From assembly GCA_945878515.1 (NCBI GenBank), contig CAMCTL010000016.1, forward strand, positions 1 to 32,251: a stretch of 32,251 nucleotides of DNA, in the 5' to 3' direction. The stretch is from Flavobacterium psychrophilum. GTDB lineage: Bacteria; Bacteroidota; Bacteroidia; Flavobacteriales; Flavobacteriaceae. Of this stretch, positions 8,169 through 17,727 are shown one piece after another; within the stretch, counting starts at the first letter, position 1, and each line of letters opens with the position of its first letter. The notes beneath the pieces were generated by a model that saw only the letters and a program-made list of their open reading frames with translations, was not told the DNA's origin and did no database searches. The position numbers were made by a program, and so were the translations under genes.

Positions 8169-9305
8169 TTAATTTAAAATATTAAACCAACATTTACTGA
8201 TAATATTAATATCAAATTTTGCCTCAACATTTGCAATTGCATTTTCAGACATCTCATTGCAAAGTTGCTCATCAGACATTAATAAGGATAGAAAATTACT
8301 AAACACTGAAATATTATTTGGTTCGACAATAAAACCATCATTCCCATTGTTAATAACGTCATTAAGAGCTGCATAATTATCAAAAGCTATCGGAACACAA
8401 CCATAATATTGTGATTCAATTAGCGTCATTGGCAACCCCTCCCAAATAGACGTCGTAAGAAAAATTTTGGATTTTTTATAAAAGGTGGCTACATCATTAG
8501 AATGTCCAATAAAGTCAACATTTTTTAATTTCATTTCATTGGACTTCTTTTTATACATACCTAAATCAGGACCATCTCCAACCATTATTAATTTCCAATT
8601 CACATAATTAGATTCAACTGTTTTCCAAATCCTCAAAATATTACTGATTCTTTTTTGCTGTTCTGCCATTCTTGCTACTACAAGTACAATATTCTCTTTT
8701 TGCGGAATGTGTTCTTTATCTGCAAATGAACAGGGATTTACAACGGCTACTAATTTGCTGTCATTTGTATTGGTATTATACATTCTTTTAAATATAGGAA
8801 TATAGGCGTCAGATAATAGAACAAATTTATCACTTATCTTATACATTCCATTTATTTGTTCTTTGTATGGATTTTTAAATAAGTGAACAATAGATCGAGC
8901 TAAGTCTTTACAATAAACCTTGTTAGAAGTATAACCCAATTTATTTTTATTTACCCATATATCTGGGTTTGAATGTAAACACGTAATAAATTTTATGTTA
9001 TACTGAGCTTTAAGTTTTCTATAAATTAATTGGAACTTTTTGGAAAAAACATTTTGACAAATTATAATATCGATTTGATTCGATTCTATAAACATAGAAA
9101 ATTGGTTAAATAGATAATCTTCGGTATCGTAAATATTGAATTTAAGTTTATGACTCTCAAGAATCAAATCACTTTCCTTATCGCAAAAAAGAAAATAATT
9201 TTCAAAGCCATTATTTTGAAAAGCCTTTGAAAGAATATAAGAAACTCTTTCAACCCCACCATTTGTTGGATTCAATGAAAGCTCAATAAATAATATATTT
9301 TTCAT
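8169..9305 (-). CDS. GT4-family glycosyltransferase
   Basis: The frame opens at 9350, but the start at 9305 (MKNILFIELSLNPTNGGVER) is chosen. It begins directly with the first beta strand and NGGVER loop of the GT4 fold, and it lies 7 bp after the upstream gene instead of overlapping it by 38 bp. The resulting 378-residue GT-B enzyme has VARMAEQQKR (donor domain entry), MVGDGPD, and SIWEGLPMTLIESQYYGCVP with the E-x7-E pair (Glu289 and Glu297 in this numbering). It transfers a sugar to the growing lipid-linked unit; donor unknown. It is the last gene of the long operon that begins at fcl. Confidence 0.9.
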   Translation of the reverse strand: MKNILFIELSLNPTNGGVERVSYILSKAFQNNGFENYFLFCDKESDLILESHKLKFNIYDTEDYLFNQFSMFIESNQIDIIICQNVFSKKFQLIYRKLKAQYNIKFITCLHSNPDIWVNKNKLGYTSNKVYCKDLARSIVHLFKNPYKEQINGMYKISDKFVLLSDAYIPIFKRMYNTNTNDSKLVAVVNPCSFADKEHIPQKENIVLVVARMAEQQKRISNILRIWKTVESNYVNWKLIMVGDGPDLGMYKKKSNEMKLKNVDFIGHSNDVATFYKKSKIFLTTSIWEGLPMTLIESQYYGCVPIAFDNYAALNDVINNGNDGFIVEPNNISVFSNFLSLLMSDEQLCNEMSENAIANVEAKFDINIISKCWFNILN

Positions 9306-9312
9306 TGTGCAA

Positions 9313-10443
9313 TTATATTTGTGTTGAAACAATCGTCTGAAACATCTCAATATATTTTAGTGCAATAGAACTTGAAGAATAATACTTTTCATTATACTCA
9401 TTCATCTTATTACAGGAACTCAAATAATCATCTTCATGATTAATGATACAATTTGAAATTACCTTTTTTAGTGCAAAAATATTTTCACTTTCAAAAACAT
9501 AGCCATTAATACCATCATTCACCTCATCTTTAAAACCTTCTAAATCAGATACAATGACAGGAACATTATAATTAAATGCTACTTTTAATGCACCGCTTTG
9601 CGACATTTCCTTGTACGGGAATACCATGTAATGACTTTGAGCAAATAGATTAGGAATTTCAGCGTTTTCTATCATCCGTATATTCAATTCAAACAATTCA
9701 GGATATTTGATTTTTTTATGATATTTTTCCCAATTCGTACAAGTACCATTAATTGAAATTTTGAAACCTCTTAGACCATCTTCAAACAAACTACATGCTG
9801 CATCAATTAACAAACCAAGATTTTTACCAGGATGTATGGTTCCAAAAAATAAAAATGTGATATTGTCCTTTCTTTTGGATAATTTACTCTGCCCAAAATC
9901 TTTCAACCCTAAAGGAATCTCAAAAATCTTTACATCACGAAAAGTGTTTGCAAACAACTTAGCTTGTGACTGGGAAAACATATTAACATATTTTACGGTT
10001 CCAAAAGCTAATTGAAATGCTATTTTAGAAATCCAAGAAAATTTAAAAGTAGGCTTAACATTACCATCATGAGCTGTAAAAACTGTCCTGTTCTTATTTA
10101 ATCTCCAATACAATGGAAGTATATATGGATTTGAAGGAACATTATTGAAATAGATAACTTTAGACCGCTCTTTTTTAATTTGCCAATATAGTTTTTCATA
10201 AAAAAATAACATTCGAGGATCTCTTGCACGATAATTTTCATATAAAAAACTAACAGAAAGACCTGGTAATTTTTTTATGCTTTCAAAGTCGTCTTCCTTA
10301 AACCGTGAATTTTGTGCTGGAAGCAGAATTATCCATTTAATACTATAAACTTTTAAAATTTCAGTTAAAATTTGTGGATTAAAATCACAATCTACAAAGG
10401 CATCGGATGTAACCCATACAATTTTTTTATTTTGAATTCCCAT
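9313..10443 (-). CDS. GT4-like glycosyltransferase with a variant donor loop
   Basis: A 376-residue GT-B protein. FFGTIHPGKNLGLLIDA (199-215) and SHYMVFPYKE (270-279) mark the donor domain. In place of E-x7-E the loop reads SQSGALKVAFNYNVPVIVSD (281-300), so the first glutamate of the pair is not at its usual place. A related QSG loop occurs in known GT4 relatives, so loss of activity should not be assumed. It acts on the cytoplasmic, lipid-linked unit. It is followed by the next GT4 gene after 7 bp and preceded by the GT2 gene after 73 bp. Confidence 0.85.
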   Translation of the reverse strand: MGIQNKKIVWVTSDAFVDCDFNPQILTEILKVYSIKWIILLPAQNSRFKEDDFESIKKLPGLSVSFLYENYRARDPRMLFFYEKLYWQIKKERSKVIYFNNVPSNPYILPLYWRLNKNRTVFTAHDGNVKPTFKFSWISKIAFQLAFGTVKYVNMFSQSQAKLFANTFRDVKIFEIPLGLKDFGQSKLSKRKDNITFLFFGTIHPGKNLGLLIDAACSLFEDGLRGFKISINGTCTNWEKYHKKIKYPELFELNIRMIENAEIPNLFAQSHYMVFPYKEMSQSGALKVAFNYNVPVIVSDLEGFKDEVNDGINGYVFESENIFALKKVISNCIINHEDDYLSSCNKMNEYNEKYYSSSSIALKYIEMFQTIVSTQI

Positions 10444-10516
10444 AAAATACTTTTTTATAATTCAATCAATAACTCTTTTAATTTAAATAATCAAGAACAA
10501 AAAAAAACAGAACTAA

Positions 10517-11482
10517 TTAGATGCGTAAATTATTATTTTCTGACAAGTAACTACTGCTATGTTTTAACAATAATAAAAAGTAAACCACAGAAACCTTCAT
10601 TAAACTCAATATTGATAAATTATTAACCAAAACAAAATCACATAAATATTTAATAGTCAATCTCTGATCTTTACTAATATAACCAAACTTCTTTCTCCAT
10701 CCCCAAACATTTATTAAATACCACACTGCAATTTCTTTTTTATACTTTTTAAAAAGACCTCCATTTTCAAGTGCTGATGTCATGTAATCTAATATTCGAA
10801 TTTCATAATCTAAGTTAAATGAATGTTTATATAATGTCAAAGCGGAATTTTCTCTGTTAGTCAAATAATTATAAACAGGTTTGTTTACCAATATTACCCG
10901 TTGATTTTGACTAACAGCTATCCTAAGATTCATAATAATATCTTCTTTGTTTTTAATATCCCAAGGCAAATCAAAAATTGAATCTTTAATTATATTTCGT
11001 CTAAATAATTTTGCCCAAGGAGCACCTTCTACTTTTCCTAATAGAAACAAGCTAATGTACTTTTTGCTATTAACTTTTCCTAAAAACTTATTTGATATGA
11101 AATCACATGAGCCATCTTCATATTGTTCATTGTGTGCCCCAATTATAATATTAACATCACTATCTACTTCAGCAATTAAACATTCTAAAGCCTTTTCTGG
11201 CAAACTATCATCCGCATCAACAAAAGTAACCCAATCACCTTTTGCAATTTTTACTCCATCTCTTCTTGCCGCCGTTACACCTTCGTTCAATTTTCTGATA
11301 ATTGAAATATCTATTGTAGAATATTTATCTTTAAAAGCTAAACATAAATCATGTGAATTATCAGTACTACCATCGTCTACAATGATAATTTCAAACTGAA
11401 TATAGGTTTGTCTAAATATACTTATCAGACAATTTTCAATATAATCCCCTACATTATAAACTGGAATAATAATAGATATCAT
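10517..11482 (-). CDS. GT2-family glycosyltransferase
   Basis: The 321-residue protein opens with the GT-A fold signature ISIIIPVYNVGDYIENCL, then VDDGSTD (35-41), the metal-binding DADD (89-92), WAKLFRR (156-162) and the acceptor-side Glu180-Asp181. These features are typical of inverting GT2 enzymes of capsule loci. The C-terminus has a hydrophobic stretch (about 295-308) that may anchor it to the membrane. Its ATG follows the stop of the polymerase gene with no bases between them, so translation is likely coupled. The sugar added is unknown. Confidence 0.93.
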   Translation of the reverse strand: MISIIIPVYNVGDYIENCLISIFRQTYIQFEIIIVDDGSTDNSHDLCLAFKDKYSTIDISIIRKLNEGVTAARRDGVKIAKGDWVTFVDADDSLPEKALECLIAEVDSDVNIIIGAHNEQYEDGSCDFISNKFLGKVNSKKYISLFLLGKVEGAPWAKLFRRNIIKDSIFDLPWDIKNKEDIIMNLRIAVSQNQRVILVNKPVYNYLTNRENSALTLYKHSFNLDYEIRILDYMTSALENGGLFKKYKKEIAVWYLINVWGWRKKFGYISKDQRLTIKYLCDFVLVNNLSILSLMKVSVVYFLLLLKHSSSYLSENNNLRI

Positions 11483-12646
11483 TTATTTTGAAATAATTAA
11501 ATAATTAAGACCATTTGCATCCCAAATAAATAACATTTCATTTTCATTAGTTATATCGAAGGGAATTTTAAAAATCGGATAAACTAGACATAAAAAACTA
11601 ATAATTAACAAACTAAACACTGCCATATTATTATATTTTTTCGAAGAAGCATAAAAAACTGTAATTCCTACTAATATGATAGAATAAAACATTAACGCTG
11701 CCGAAATCCGATTAAAAATTTCAACAAGCATAAAAACAGGCATAATAATAATTGAAAATATAGATAAATTATACAGCCACAAAAATTCTTTATACTTATC
11801 TGTAATCTTCAAAAGATGATAACCACTAAAAAAAATCGGAAAAATATACGAAATGTAAATTCTGATATTATTTATAAATGATCTTTCATATATACCTGTT
11901 TTCATTCCACCAGTAGCAATATCGTTTGCATTTTCAGTATATACTGAAAATTTTTCTGAACTTAACGCTGGGGAACCATTCAATAAAGTTGAAATTGAAT
12001 TCAATTGTTCAGTAGATCCATAAAATACAAATATTGTAAATAATACTGCTGCTGCATAAGGATTTATTATATTTTTATTAGCAAAAAAATAAAAAACAAC
12101 AATAACTAATTCACATACAATAATACCTGAATGTGAAAAAAAAGCAACAATACCCAAAAAGAAAGCAAATAAATACCGCTTATCAATAAGTAGTCTTACT
12201 GCTACTAGTAAAAAACTACATGCAAAATACCACCTAATTAAATTTTCAATCCCCATTAAACCTAAAAATAGAGGCAAAATAAAGAAAGAAAATTTTCGAA
12301 ATCTATACAAAAAATACAAAAAACTTACAATGAGAAAAGTACTGCAAAAAAATACAAATAAGTAATATGGAATTTCTAAAAAATTGAAAAAATTAATAAA
12401 AATTCTAAAGACAAATTCCATCTCATCAGTTTCATATTTGTTAGTATATATTAAATAGTATCCATTGTAGTCAATTTCTCGACCAAACCTTAGTCCTGAG
12501 ATTACAGCAAAAGTAATAATTGGTAAAAGCGCTAGTCGCCAATAATTACTATTGTTTTTTGATTTCGATAATAAATATCCTGAAATAAAAAAAACAATAA
12601 ACAATAAAGATTTTAAAAAAACATATGTAACTTTTATATCTGTCAT
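11483..12646 (-). CDS. EpsG/Wzy-family polysaccharide polymerase
   Basis: A 387-residue, highly hydrophobic protein with about ten membrane segments. The EpsG signature can be seen: SGLRFGREIDYNGYYLIY (an LR...D..Y motif, about residues 60-77), a conserved LIRW, and FFSHSGII near residue 170. Such proteins join repeat units at the periplasmic side, using the lipid-linked chain as donor. The assignment rests on topology, motifs and the lack of any other polymerase in a locus with a flippase. The start overlaps the end of the pyruvyl transferase gene by 4 bp (ATGA type). Confidence 0.88.
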   Translation of the reverse strand: MTDIKVTYVFLKSLLFIVFFISGYLLSKSKNNSNYWRLALLPIITFAVISGLRFGREIDYNGYYLIYTNKYETDEMEFVFRIFINFFNFLEIPYYLFVFFCSTFLIVSFLYFLYRFRKFSFFILPLFLGLMGIENLIRWYFACSFLLVAVRLLIDKRYLFAFFLGIVAFFSHSGIIVCELVIVVFYFFANKNIINPYAAAVLFTIFVFYGSTEQLNSISTLLNGSPALSSEKFSVYTENANDIATGGMKTGIYERSFINNIRIYISYIFPIFFSGYHLLKITDKYKEFLWLYNLSIFSIIIMPVFMLVEIFNRISAALMFYSIILVGITVFYASSKKYNNMAVFSLLIISFLCLVYPIFKIPFDITNENEMLFIWDANGLNYLIISK

Positions 12647-13761
12647 ACTAATGATTCTTCAATAAAATCAATACTCTCCTTTTTTAACATATTTAATTTA
12701 TTATTTACACTGATCCAATCGATTTCAATCAAATTAATTCCATCTAAATCCTCTAAAGTATTTATAATTCGATCTTCTAGACTTAATAAAGATAGTAAGG
12801 AAACGAATCTTTCGTTACCACGAAGCTGGTTGCTACAAACAACAAAAGGCTTATTAAATAATATAGAAAACACACAAGCATGAAAAGAATCAGTAACAAC
12901 AAAATCAGCGTCATAAAAACCTCTTAACCATTCCTCTAGTGGGGGTTGAATTCTTTGGTCAAGAGTAGCATAGTAATCTTCAACATTAGACCCAGTTTTG
13001 AATATTTTTAAATTAAGTTTTTCATTTATTAATTCTAGAATATCATTTTTAGACTTACTATTATCGAGCACATATACCATTAAATTCCCACAACTTTTGG
13101 GTGTATTCAATATTTGTAAAAAATTAATATAATCTGAACCATTCAAAAGCATAGTAGGATCTAAAACTACTTTGACATCAATATCGAAATTTTCTTTACA
13201 AAGCCTAACCCCTCCTAATTCGCGTACAGATACAGCATCAAATAATTTAATTAAATCATTACAACGTCTGCTTTGTTCATCTGAATAATCCCAAGTATCT
13301 TTACCAAAAGATGGTGCATAAGCAATTCTCTTTACATTCCATTTGTTAGCAAAATCAAAAAAAGAATCATAAATGTTTTCACAATAATCGGGTCTCCATA
13401 TCTGATCACTACCTACAATTAATGCATCAAAATTATTTTCTTGAATTTTATTTAACGGAATGTTGGATATTTTAATGTATCTATCAACAAATTGATATGT
13501 ATTGCTACTAATAATGGGTTGTTCAATATTGACTCTTTTTTCAACAAAAATTTCAATATCTCTCCTAAAGACATAACGTAAGATAATTCTTTTAAATAAA
13601 ACCAATGGCAACTTTAAAATCGGTGTTTTTTTTTCTTTTACTTTTCCACTTATTATAATCGCATCATGCCCCATGTCTTTGAGAACTTTTTGCAATGCAT
13701 AAGCTTGTAATATACCTCCATAATTTGTATGAAGTGGTAATGTTAAAATTCCTATTTTCAT
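12643..13761 (-). CDS. Polysaccharide pyruvyl transferase family protein
   Basis: The 372-residue protein has the family layout: an N-terminal KIGILTLPLHTNYGGILQAY (2-21), VGSDQIWRPDY (116-126), DPTMLL (201-206) and a C-terminal DSFHACVFSI (291-300) with His294. Family members such as CsaB and WcaK put a ketal-linked pyruvate on a sugar using phosphoenolpyruvate, adding negative charge. This subgroup (with NYGGILQAYAL and GSDQIWRP) is common in capsule loci, but the reaction has been shown for few of its members, so pyruvylation here is inferred. The gene sits 33 bp after the nitroreductase gene. Confidence 0.88.
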   Translation of the reverse strand: MKIGILTLPLHTNYGGILQAYALQKVLKDMGHDAIIISGKVKEKKTPILKLPLVLFKRIILRYVFRRDIEIFVEKRVNIEQPIISSNTYQFVDRYIKISNIPLNKIQENNFDALIVGSDQIWRPDYCENIYDSFFDFANKWNVKRIAYAPSFGKDTWDYSDEQSRRCNDLIKLFDAVSVRELGGVRLCKENFDIDVKVVLDPTMLLNGSDYINFLQILNTPKSCGNLMVYVLDNSKSKNDILELINEKLNLKIFKTGSNVEDYYATLDQRIQPPLEEWLRGFYDADFVVTDSFHACVFSILFNKPFVVCSNQLRGNERFVSLLSLLSLEDRIINTLEDLDGINLIEIDWISVNNKLNMLKKESIDFIEESLV

Positions 13762-13794
13762 TTAATCATTTATTAATTGTTAAAAATTATTAAT

Positions 13795-14826
13795 TTACAA
13801 CACAGTAAATACTTCTTCTACATTTCTACGTTGTGACAAAGCTACACTGAAATTTTCTTCAGCTACACCTATCGGAACCATACAAATAATTTTTTCTGAT
13901 TCTGGAATTTTAATGAATTTCTCCAATAATTTTTCCTCACTAATAGTTTTTCCCCAATTAGCTGGACAATTCGCAATTTCATAAAAATGTAAGGAATATA
14001 AAAGATTCATCAAAAATATTCCGCCATCTATAAACATTTGATTTCTCTCTCCAATTAAATAAAAATAATTCCTATTTGTAGTTAAAATAAGTAGTTGGCT
14101 AATATTGTTTGTGTATCCTGTCATACCACCTTGAATAGTTAATACTTCATCTATAACTTTTTTATTTTCTAATAAATAGACTTTAGCACTTTGACGATTA
14201 CAAACAGAAGGCGCATTTAATGACATGCTAACAGCTTTTAAAATTATAGAAACATCAATTTTTTCACCTGTAAAATTTCTTATACTTTTTCTTGAATTTG
14301 AAAATTTCTCAAAATTCAGATGGTTAAATCCATAGAAATCGACTTTTTGATAATCGATAACTCCTTTAAAATTTGTTGAGTATGAATTCTTGAGCGATTC
14401 CCTATAAAACTCGTATTGTCCTGAACTGAAATAATCAGAGATATCAACATTTTTTGTTTCATGTAATTCGTAATATTTACACATTATCTGGTATGCTACT
14501 TTTACTTGTGACAAATAAATGTGAGACTTAATAACATCTTTAGTTAAGTTCTGGTGTAATTTTCTAATTTTCTGCTCTCCAAATCGAGGTTTCATGTCTT
14601 TAAATAATAAACCCTTTTCTATTGAATGATAATCTAGAATAATATTCGCTTCAATTTTCTCTAACGAATCATTTTGAAAAACACTTGAATGAATATAAAA
14701 TAGCTTCATATCTTCAAAATAATTTAAAGGTAAAATTAAAAACTTTAATTTTAATTCACGGTATTTCTCTAACCCGGATTGTCCTATTACTACTACTAAT
14801 ATTTTTTTTATTAAATACTTAATCAT
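13795..14826 (-). CDS. EPS-associated nitroreductase-family protein
   Basis: The C-terminal half (about 175-343) is a nitroreductase fold: SRKSIRNF (178-185), with basic residues placed to hold FMN phosphate, and NAPSVCNRQSAKVY (204-217). The N-terminal half (1-170) is not part of the flavin domain and carries YHSIEKGLLF (66-75), a motif I recall from nitroreductase-like proteins of polysaccharide clusters. The family uses FMN and NAD(P)H or catalyses flavin-dependent oxidations; the substrate here is unknown. It lies 5 bp downstream of the flippase gene and 33 bp upstream of the pyruvyl transferase gene, so a role in making or modifying a sugar residue is plausible. The family call is firm, the role is not. 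Confidence 0.85.
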   Translation of the reverse strand: MIKYLIKKILVVVIGQSGLEKYRELKLKFLILPLNYFEDMKLFYIHSSVFQNDSLEKIEANIILDYHSIEKGLLFKDMKPRFGEQKIRKLHQNLTKDVIKSHIYLSQVKVAYQIMCKYYELHETKNVDISDYFSSGQYEFYRESLKNSYSTNFKGVIDYQKVDFYGFNHLNFEKFSNSRKSIRNFTGEKIDVSIILKAVSMSLNAPSVCNRQSAKVYLLENKKVIDEVLTIQGGMTGYTNNISQLLILTTNRNYFYLIGERNQMFIDGGIFLMNLLYSLHFYEIANCPANWGKTISEEKLLEKFIKIPESEKIICMVPIGVAEENFSVALSQRRNVEEVFTVL

Positions 14827-14831
14827 TTTTT

Positions 14832-16352
14832 CTATTTTTTAGAAATTAATCCATTAATTAATTTTTTTTCTTCTTTGTTAAGACCTATTCCGTAAACAAA
14901 TAATATTATAAAAAATTCTATAAAAATTACATTTATAAAAAAATACAAAATTTCATTTTTTACAAATATAAAATGTAATACAAAATAACTGATTAGTATC
15001 ACTAAGATTGATACAAAAACAATTCTCAACAAAACATTATAAATAAAATTGGAAATTGGAAACTTCATAATTTTTTTTAGGAAAAAAAATCTAAAAACCA
15101 AACTTATTAATGAAATTATTATACTAGTATAATAAATTAAGTCAGGATTATGGTATGTTTTCAATAACAAATAAGAAATTGGTAGATTTAAAAAAATTAA
15201 AGTTCCTATAATAATTTGATACCATTTTATATTCCCAGTAGCCTGAGCACCAACCATTAGAGGTCCTGAAACGCATTCTACTAATAAGCTAATTAAGCAT
15301 AAAACAACAAATGTAGTAGTATGTTTTGGCGGGTTCTTCAACCATAATTCTAAAATGAAATCAATATTAAAAATAATAGGAAAAGTAATTATAAACATTA
15401 AGAAATAAGAAAATTTTGCACTTTGAAAAATAAGTTTTAAACATTGCTCTATATTTCCTCCTGCATAGTATTTAATAATTTGAGGGTTCACTGCCAGCTG
15501 AAAATTAGATACAAAAGACTGAACTGTTCCCTGAACTTGCATAGTTATTCCATAAGCAGCATTTAAAACAGTTCCAAAAAAAAGATTTAATAATATATTA
15601 GACCCTTGACCTCTTGCCACTGCTGCAATATTTCCAAATAAATTCCATCCTGAATAGGACAATAAAACTTTATAAAATGATTTATCAAAATAGAATTCGT
15701 ATTTACTCTCTTTGTATTTCCACTTACAGTATTGTATATGTATTGATCTTACAAAAAAAGAAACTAAAAACAATAAACCTGCATATAAAATTAATTTATC
15801 ATAGGAAAAAACAACCAATAAATATATAATAATTAATTTCAAAAGAACTTCAAGAATAGACATATATGCGTAAATATCCATTTTTTCACGGGCAACTATC
15901 AAAGCATCATAAGGCACTTGAATGATTCCCAATAGAAATGTAAAAACAGAAAATTGATATACCCAATTAACAGCAATCATTCTATCAACTGGTAAATTCA
16001 ATTTACAATTTACAAACCACAACCCAATGGTTTCTGCTAAAACTAATACCAAAACACTTATACCGATGTGAATGTTAAGCGTAGCATTGAAGGTTTTTTT
16101 AAGTTGTATTATATCATTTTTACCAATATCAAAAGCCAAAAAACGTTGGGTTGCTGAGGTCATTGCGCTGTTGAAGAAGCTAAACAATGAAACAATACCT
16201 CCTACAATGCTATAAACCCCATAATCTTCTATACCCAAAGTATTCAAAACTACTCTCGAAGTAAATAAACTCACTCCCATTGTAAAAAACATTCTTATAT
16301 ACAGAATAAATGTGTTTTTTGCTATTCGTTTGTTATTTCCAGTATTTGGCAT
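14832..16352 (-). CDS. Wzx-type oligosaccharide flippase (MOP superfamily)
   Basis: A 506-residue membrane protein with 12-14 predicted membrane segments. Its N-terminal pattern IAKNTFILYIRMFFTMGVSL and GIEDYGVYSIVGGIVSLFSF is typical of PST/Wzx proteins in Bacteroidota. It moves the undecaprenyl-diphosphate-linked repeat unit from the inner to the outer face of the cytoplasmic membrane, where the EpsG-like enzyme can join units. It is the only flippase in the locus. It stands 139 bp after gmd and 5 bp before the nitroreductase gene. Confidence 0.92.
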   Translation of the reverse strand: MPNTGNNKRIAKNTFILYIRMFFTMGVSLFTSRVVLNTLGIEDYGVYSIVGGIVSLFSFFNSAMTSATQRFLAFDIGKNDIIQLKKTFNATLNIHIGISVLVLVLAETIGLWFVNCKLNLPVDRMIAVNWVYQFSVFTFLLGIIQVPYDALIVAREKMDIYAYMSILEVLLKLIIIYLLVVFSYDKLILYAGLLFLVSFFVRSIHIQYCKWKYKESKYEFYFDKSFYKVLLSYSGWNLFGNIAAVARGQGSNILLNLFFGTVLNAAYGITMQVQGTVQSFVSNFQLAVNPQIIKYYAGGNIEQCLKLIFQSAKFSYFLMFIITFPIIFNIDFILELWLKNPPKHTTTFVVLCLISLLVECVSGPLMVGAQATGNIKWYQIIIGTLIFLNLPISYLLLKTYHNPDLIYYTSIIISLISLVFRFFFLKKIMKFPISNFIYNVLLRIVFVSILVILISYFVLHFIFVKNEILYFFINVIFIEFFIILFVYGIGLNKEEKKLINGLISKK

Positions 16353-16491
16353 TAATTATTTTGTATAATTTGTTATCTAATCAATTGTAACATTTTTTTT
16401 GAATTATTGAAACAACTGAATTATTTGTTTCTGATTAAACTTTCAAGTTAATGAAAAATTCAAAATTTTAAACTCTAAAACAACCCACTTT

Positions 16492-17586
16492 CTACTTTTG
16501 TCTCTTAAAAATCTCCAAATCACTTGCTACCATTTCTTTCACCAATCCAGCAAGGTCATATTGTGGAACCCAACCTAATTTTTTAGATTTAGCAGGATCG
16601 CCTATTAATAAATCAACTTCAGTAGGACGGTAGTATTGTGGATCAACTCGTACCACAACGGTACCAATTGGCAATTGATATTCAGGATTATTGCAAGCCA
16701 CTACAGTAGCAATTTCATTTTCATTTTCTCCTTCAAAGGACAATTCCATTCCAACTTCAGCAAAAGAAAAACGAACAAAATCACGAATATAAGTAGTAAC
16801 ACCAGTAGCAATTACATAATCTTCGGCTACATCTTGTTGCAAGATTCTCCACATGGCTTCTACATAATCTTTAGCGTGTCCCCAGTCTCTTTGAGAGTTT
16901 AAGTTTCCTAAATACAAACAATCTTGTTTTCCTAAAGCAATTGCTGCCGTAGCCATTGTGATTTTTCGGGTAACAAATGTTTCACCTCTTCTTGGCGATT
17001 CGTGGTTGAACAAGATTCCATTACAGGCATAAATGTCGTAAGCCTCACGGTAGTTTTTAGTAATCCAAAAACCATAAATTTTTGCTACACCATAAGGAGA
17101 ACGTGGATAAAATGGGGAGTTCTCATCATAAAATCCTGCCGCATTTTTGTTTTCTGCAAGTCCACCATACAATTCAGACGTAGATGCTTGATAAATTCTA
17201 GTTTTCTTTTCCAAACCAAGAATTCTAACGGCTTCTAATATTCTTAAAGTTCCTATTCCATCTACATTTGCAACGTATTCAGGAGAATCGAAAGAAACTT
17301 TCACATGAGACATAGCTCCAAGATTATAAATTTCATCAGGTTGAACTTCCTGAATGATTCTGATTATATTTGTAGAATCGGTCAAATCGCCATAGTGCAG
17401 TTTAAAGTCCACATGATTTTCGTGTTGGTCTTGGTATATATGATCGATACGTTGCGTATTAAAAGAAGAGGCACGTCTTTTTACGCCATGAACTTGATAT
17501 CCTTTTTCTAATAATAATTCTGCCAAATAAGATCCGTCTTGACCTGTAATTCCTGTTATTAACGCTTTTTTTTGTATATTACTCAT
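16492..17586 (-). CDS. gmd: GDP-mannose 4,6-dehydratase
   Basis: This 364-residue enzyme makes GDP-4-keto-6-deoxy-mannose, the first step to GDP-L-fucose. It has the extended-SDR NADP site [20 protein letters not shown] (11-30), [17 protein letters not shown] (35-51) which is diagnostic of Gmd, ASTSELYG (134-141), and the catalytic Tyr165-x3-Lys169 in [29 protein letters not shown] and [16 protein letters not shown] match Gmd throughout. Its partner fcl lies directly upstream, 141 bp away. The spacer is AT-rich with short repeats, so gmd is probably read from the fcl promoter. Confidence 0.98.
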   Translation of the reverse strand: MSNIQKKALITGITGQDGSYLAELLLEKGYQVHGVKRRASSFNTQRIDHIYQDQHENHVDFKLHYGDLTDSTNIIRIIQEVQPDEIYNLGAMSHVKVSFDSPEYVANVDGIGTLRILEAVRILGLEKKTRIYQASTSELYGGLAENKNAAGFYDENSPFYPRSPYGVAKIYGFWITKNYREAYDIYACNGILFNHESPRRGETFVTRKITMATAAIALGKQDCLYLGNLNSQRDWGHAKDYVEAMWRILQQDVAEDYVIATGVTTYIRDFVRFSFAEVGMELSFEGENENEIATVVACNNPEYQLPIGTVVVRVDPQYYRPTEVDLLIGDPAKSKKLGWVPQYDLAGLVKEMVASDLEIFKRQK

Positions 17587-17669
17587 AATTAATTATTTTA
17601 TGTTATTAAAAGTTCAAGTAATTTTTAATATTCTATAAACTACTTATAATTTTTGAAATTATATTATAT

Positions 17670-17716
17670 ACTATATTTGATATTGTATTTTAAATTGTAA
17701 TTGATATTGTAATTGA
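17670..17716. repeat. Short degenerate repeat between fcl and gmd
   Basis: TTGATATTGTA occurs at 17677-17687 and again at 17701-17711, within a run whose other strand reads CAATTACAATATCAATTACA. It resembles the repeat at 23435-23517 after the sirtuin gene. Confidence 0.45.
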
Positions 17717-17727
17717 GAAAAATAAAT

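Noticed and set aside
9306..9350. Longer start for the GT4 gene at 9350
   Set aside because: The added residues do not fit the GT4 N-terminus and would overlap the upstream gene by 38 bp.
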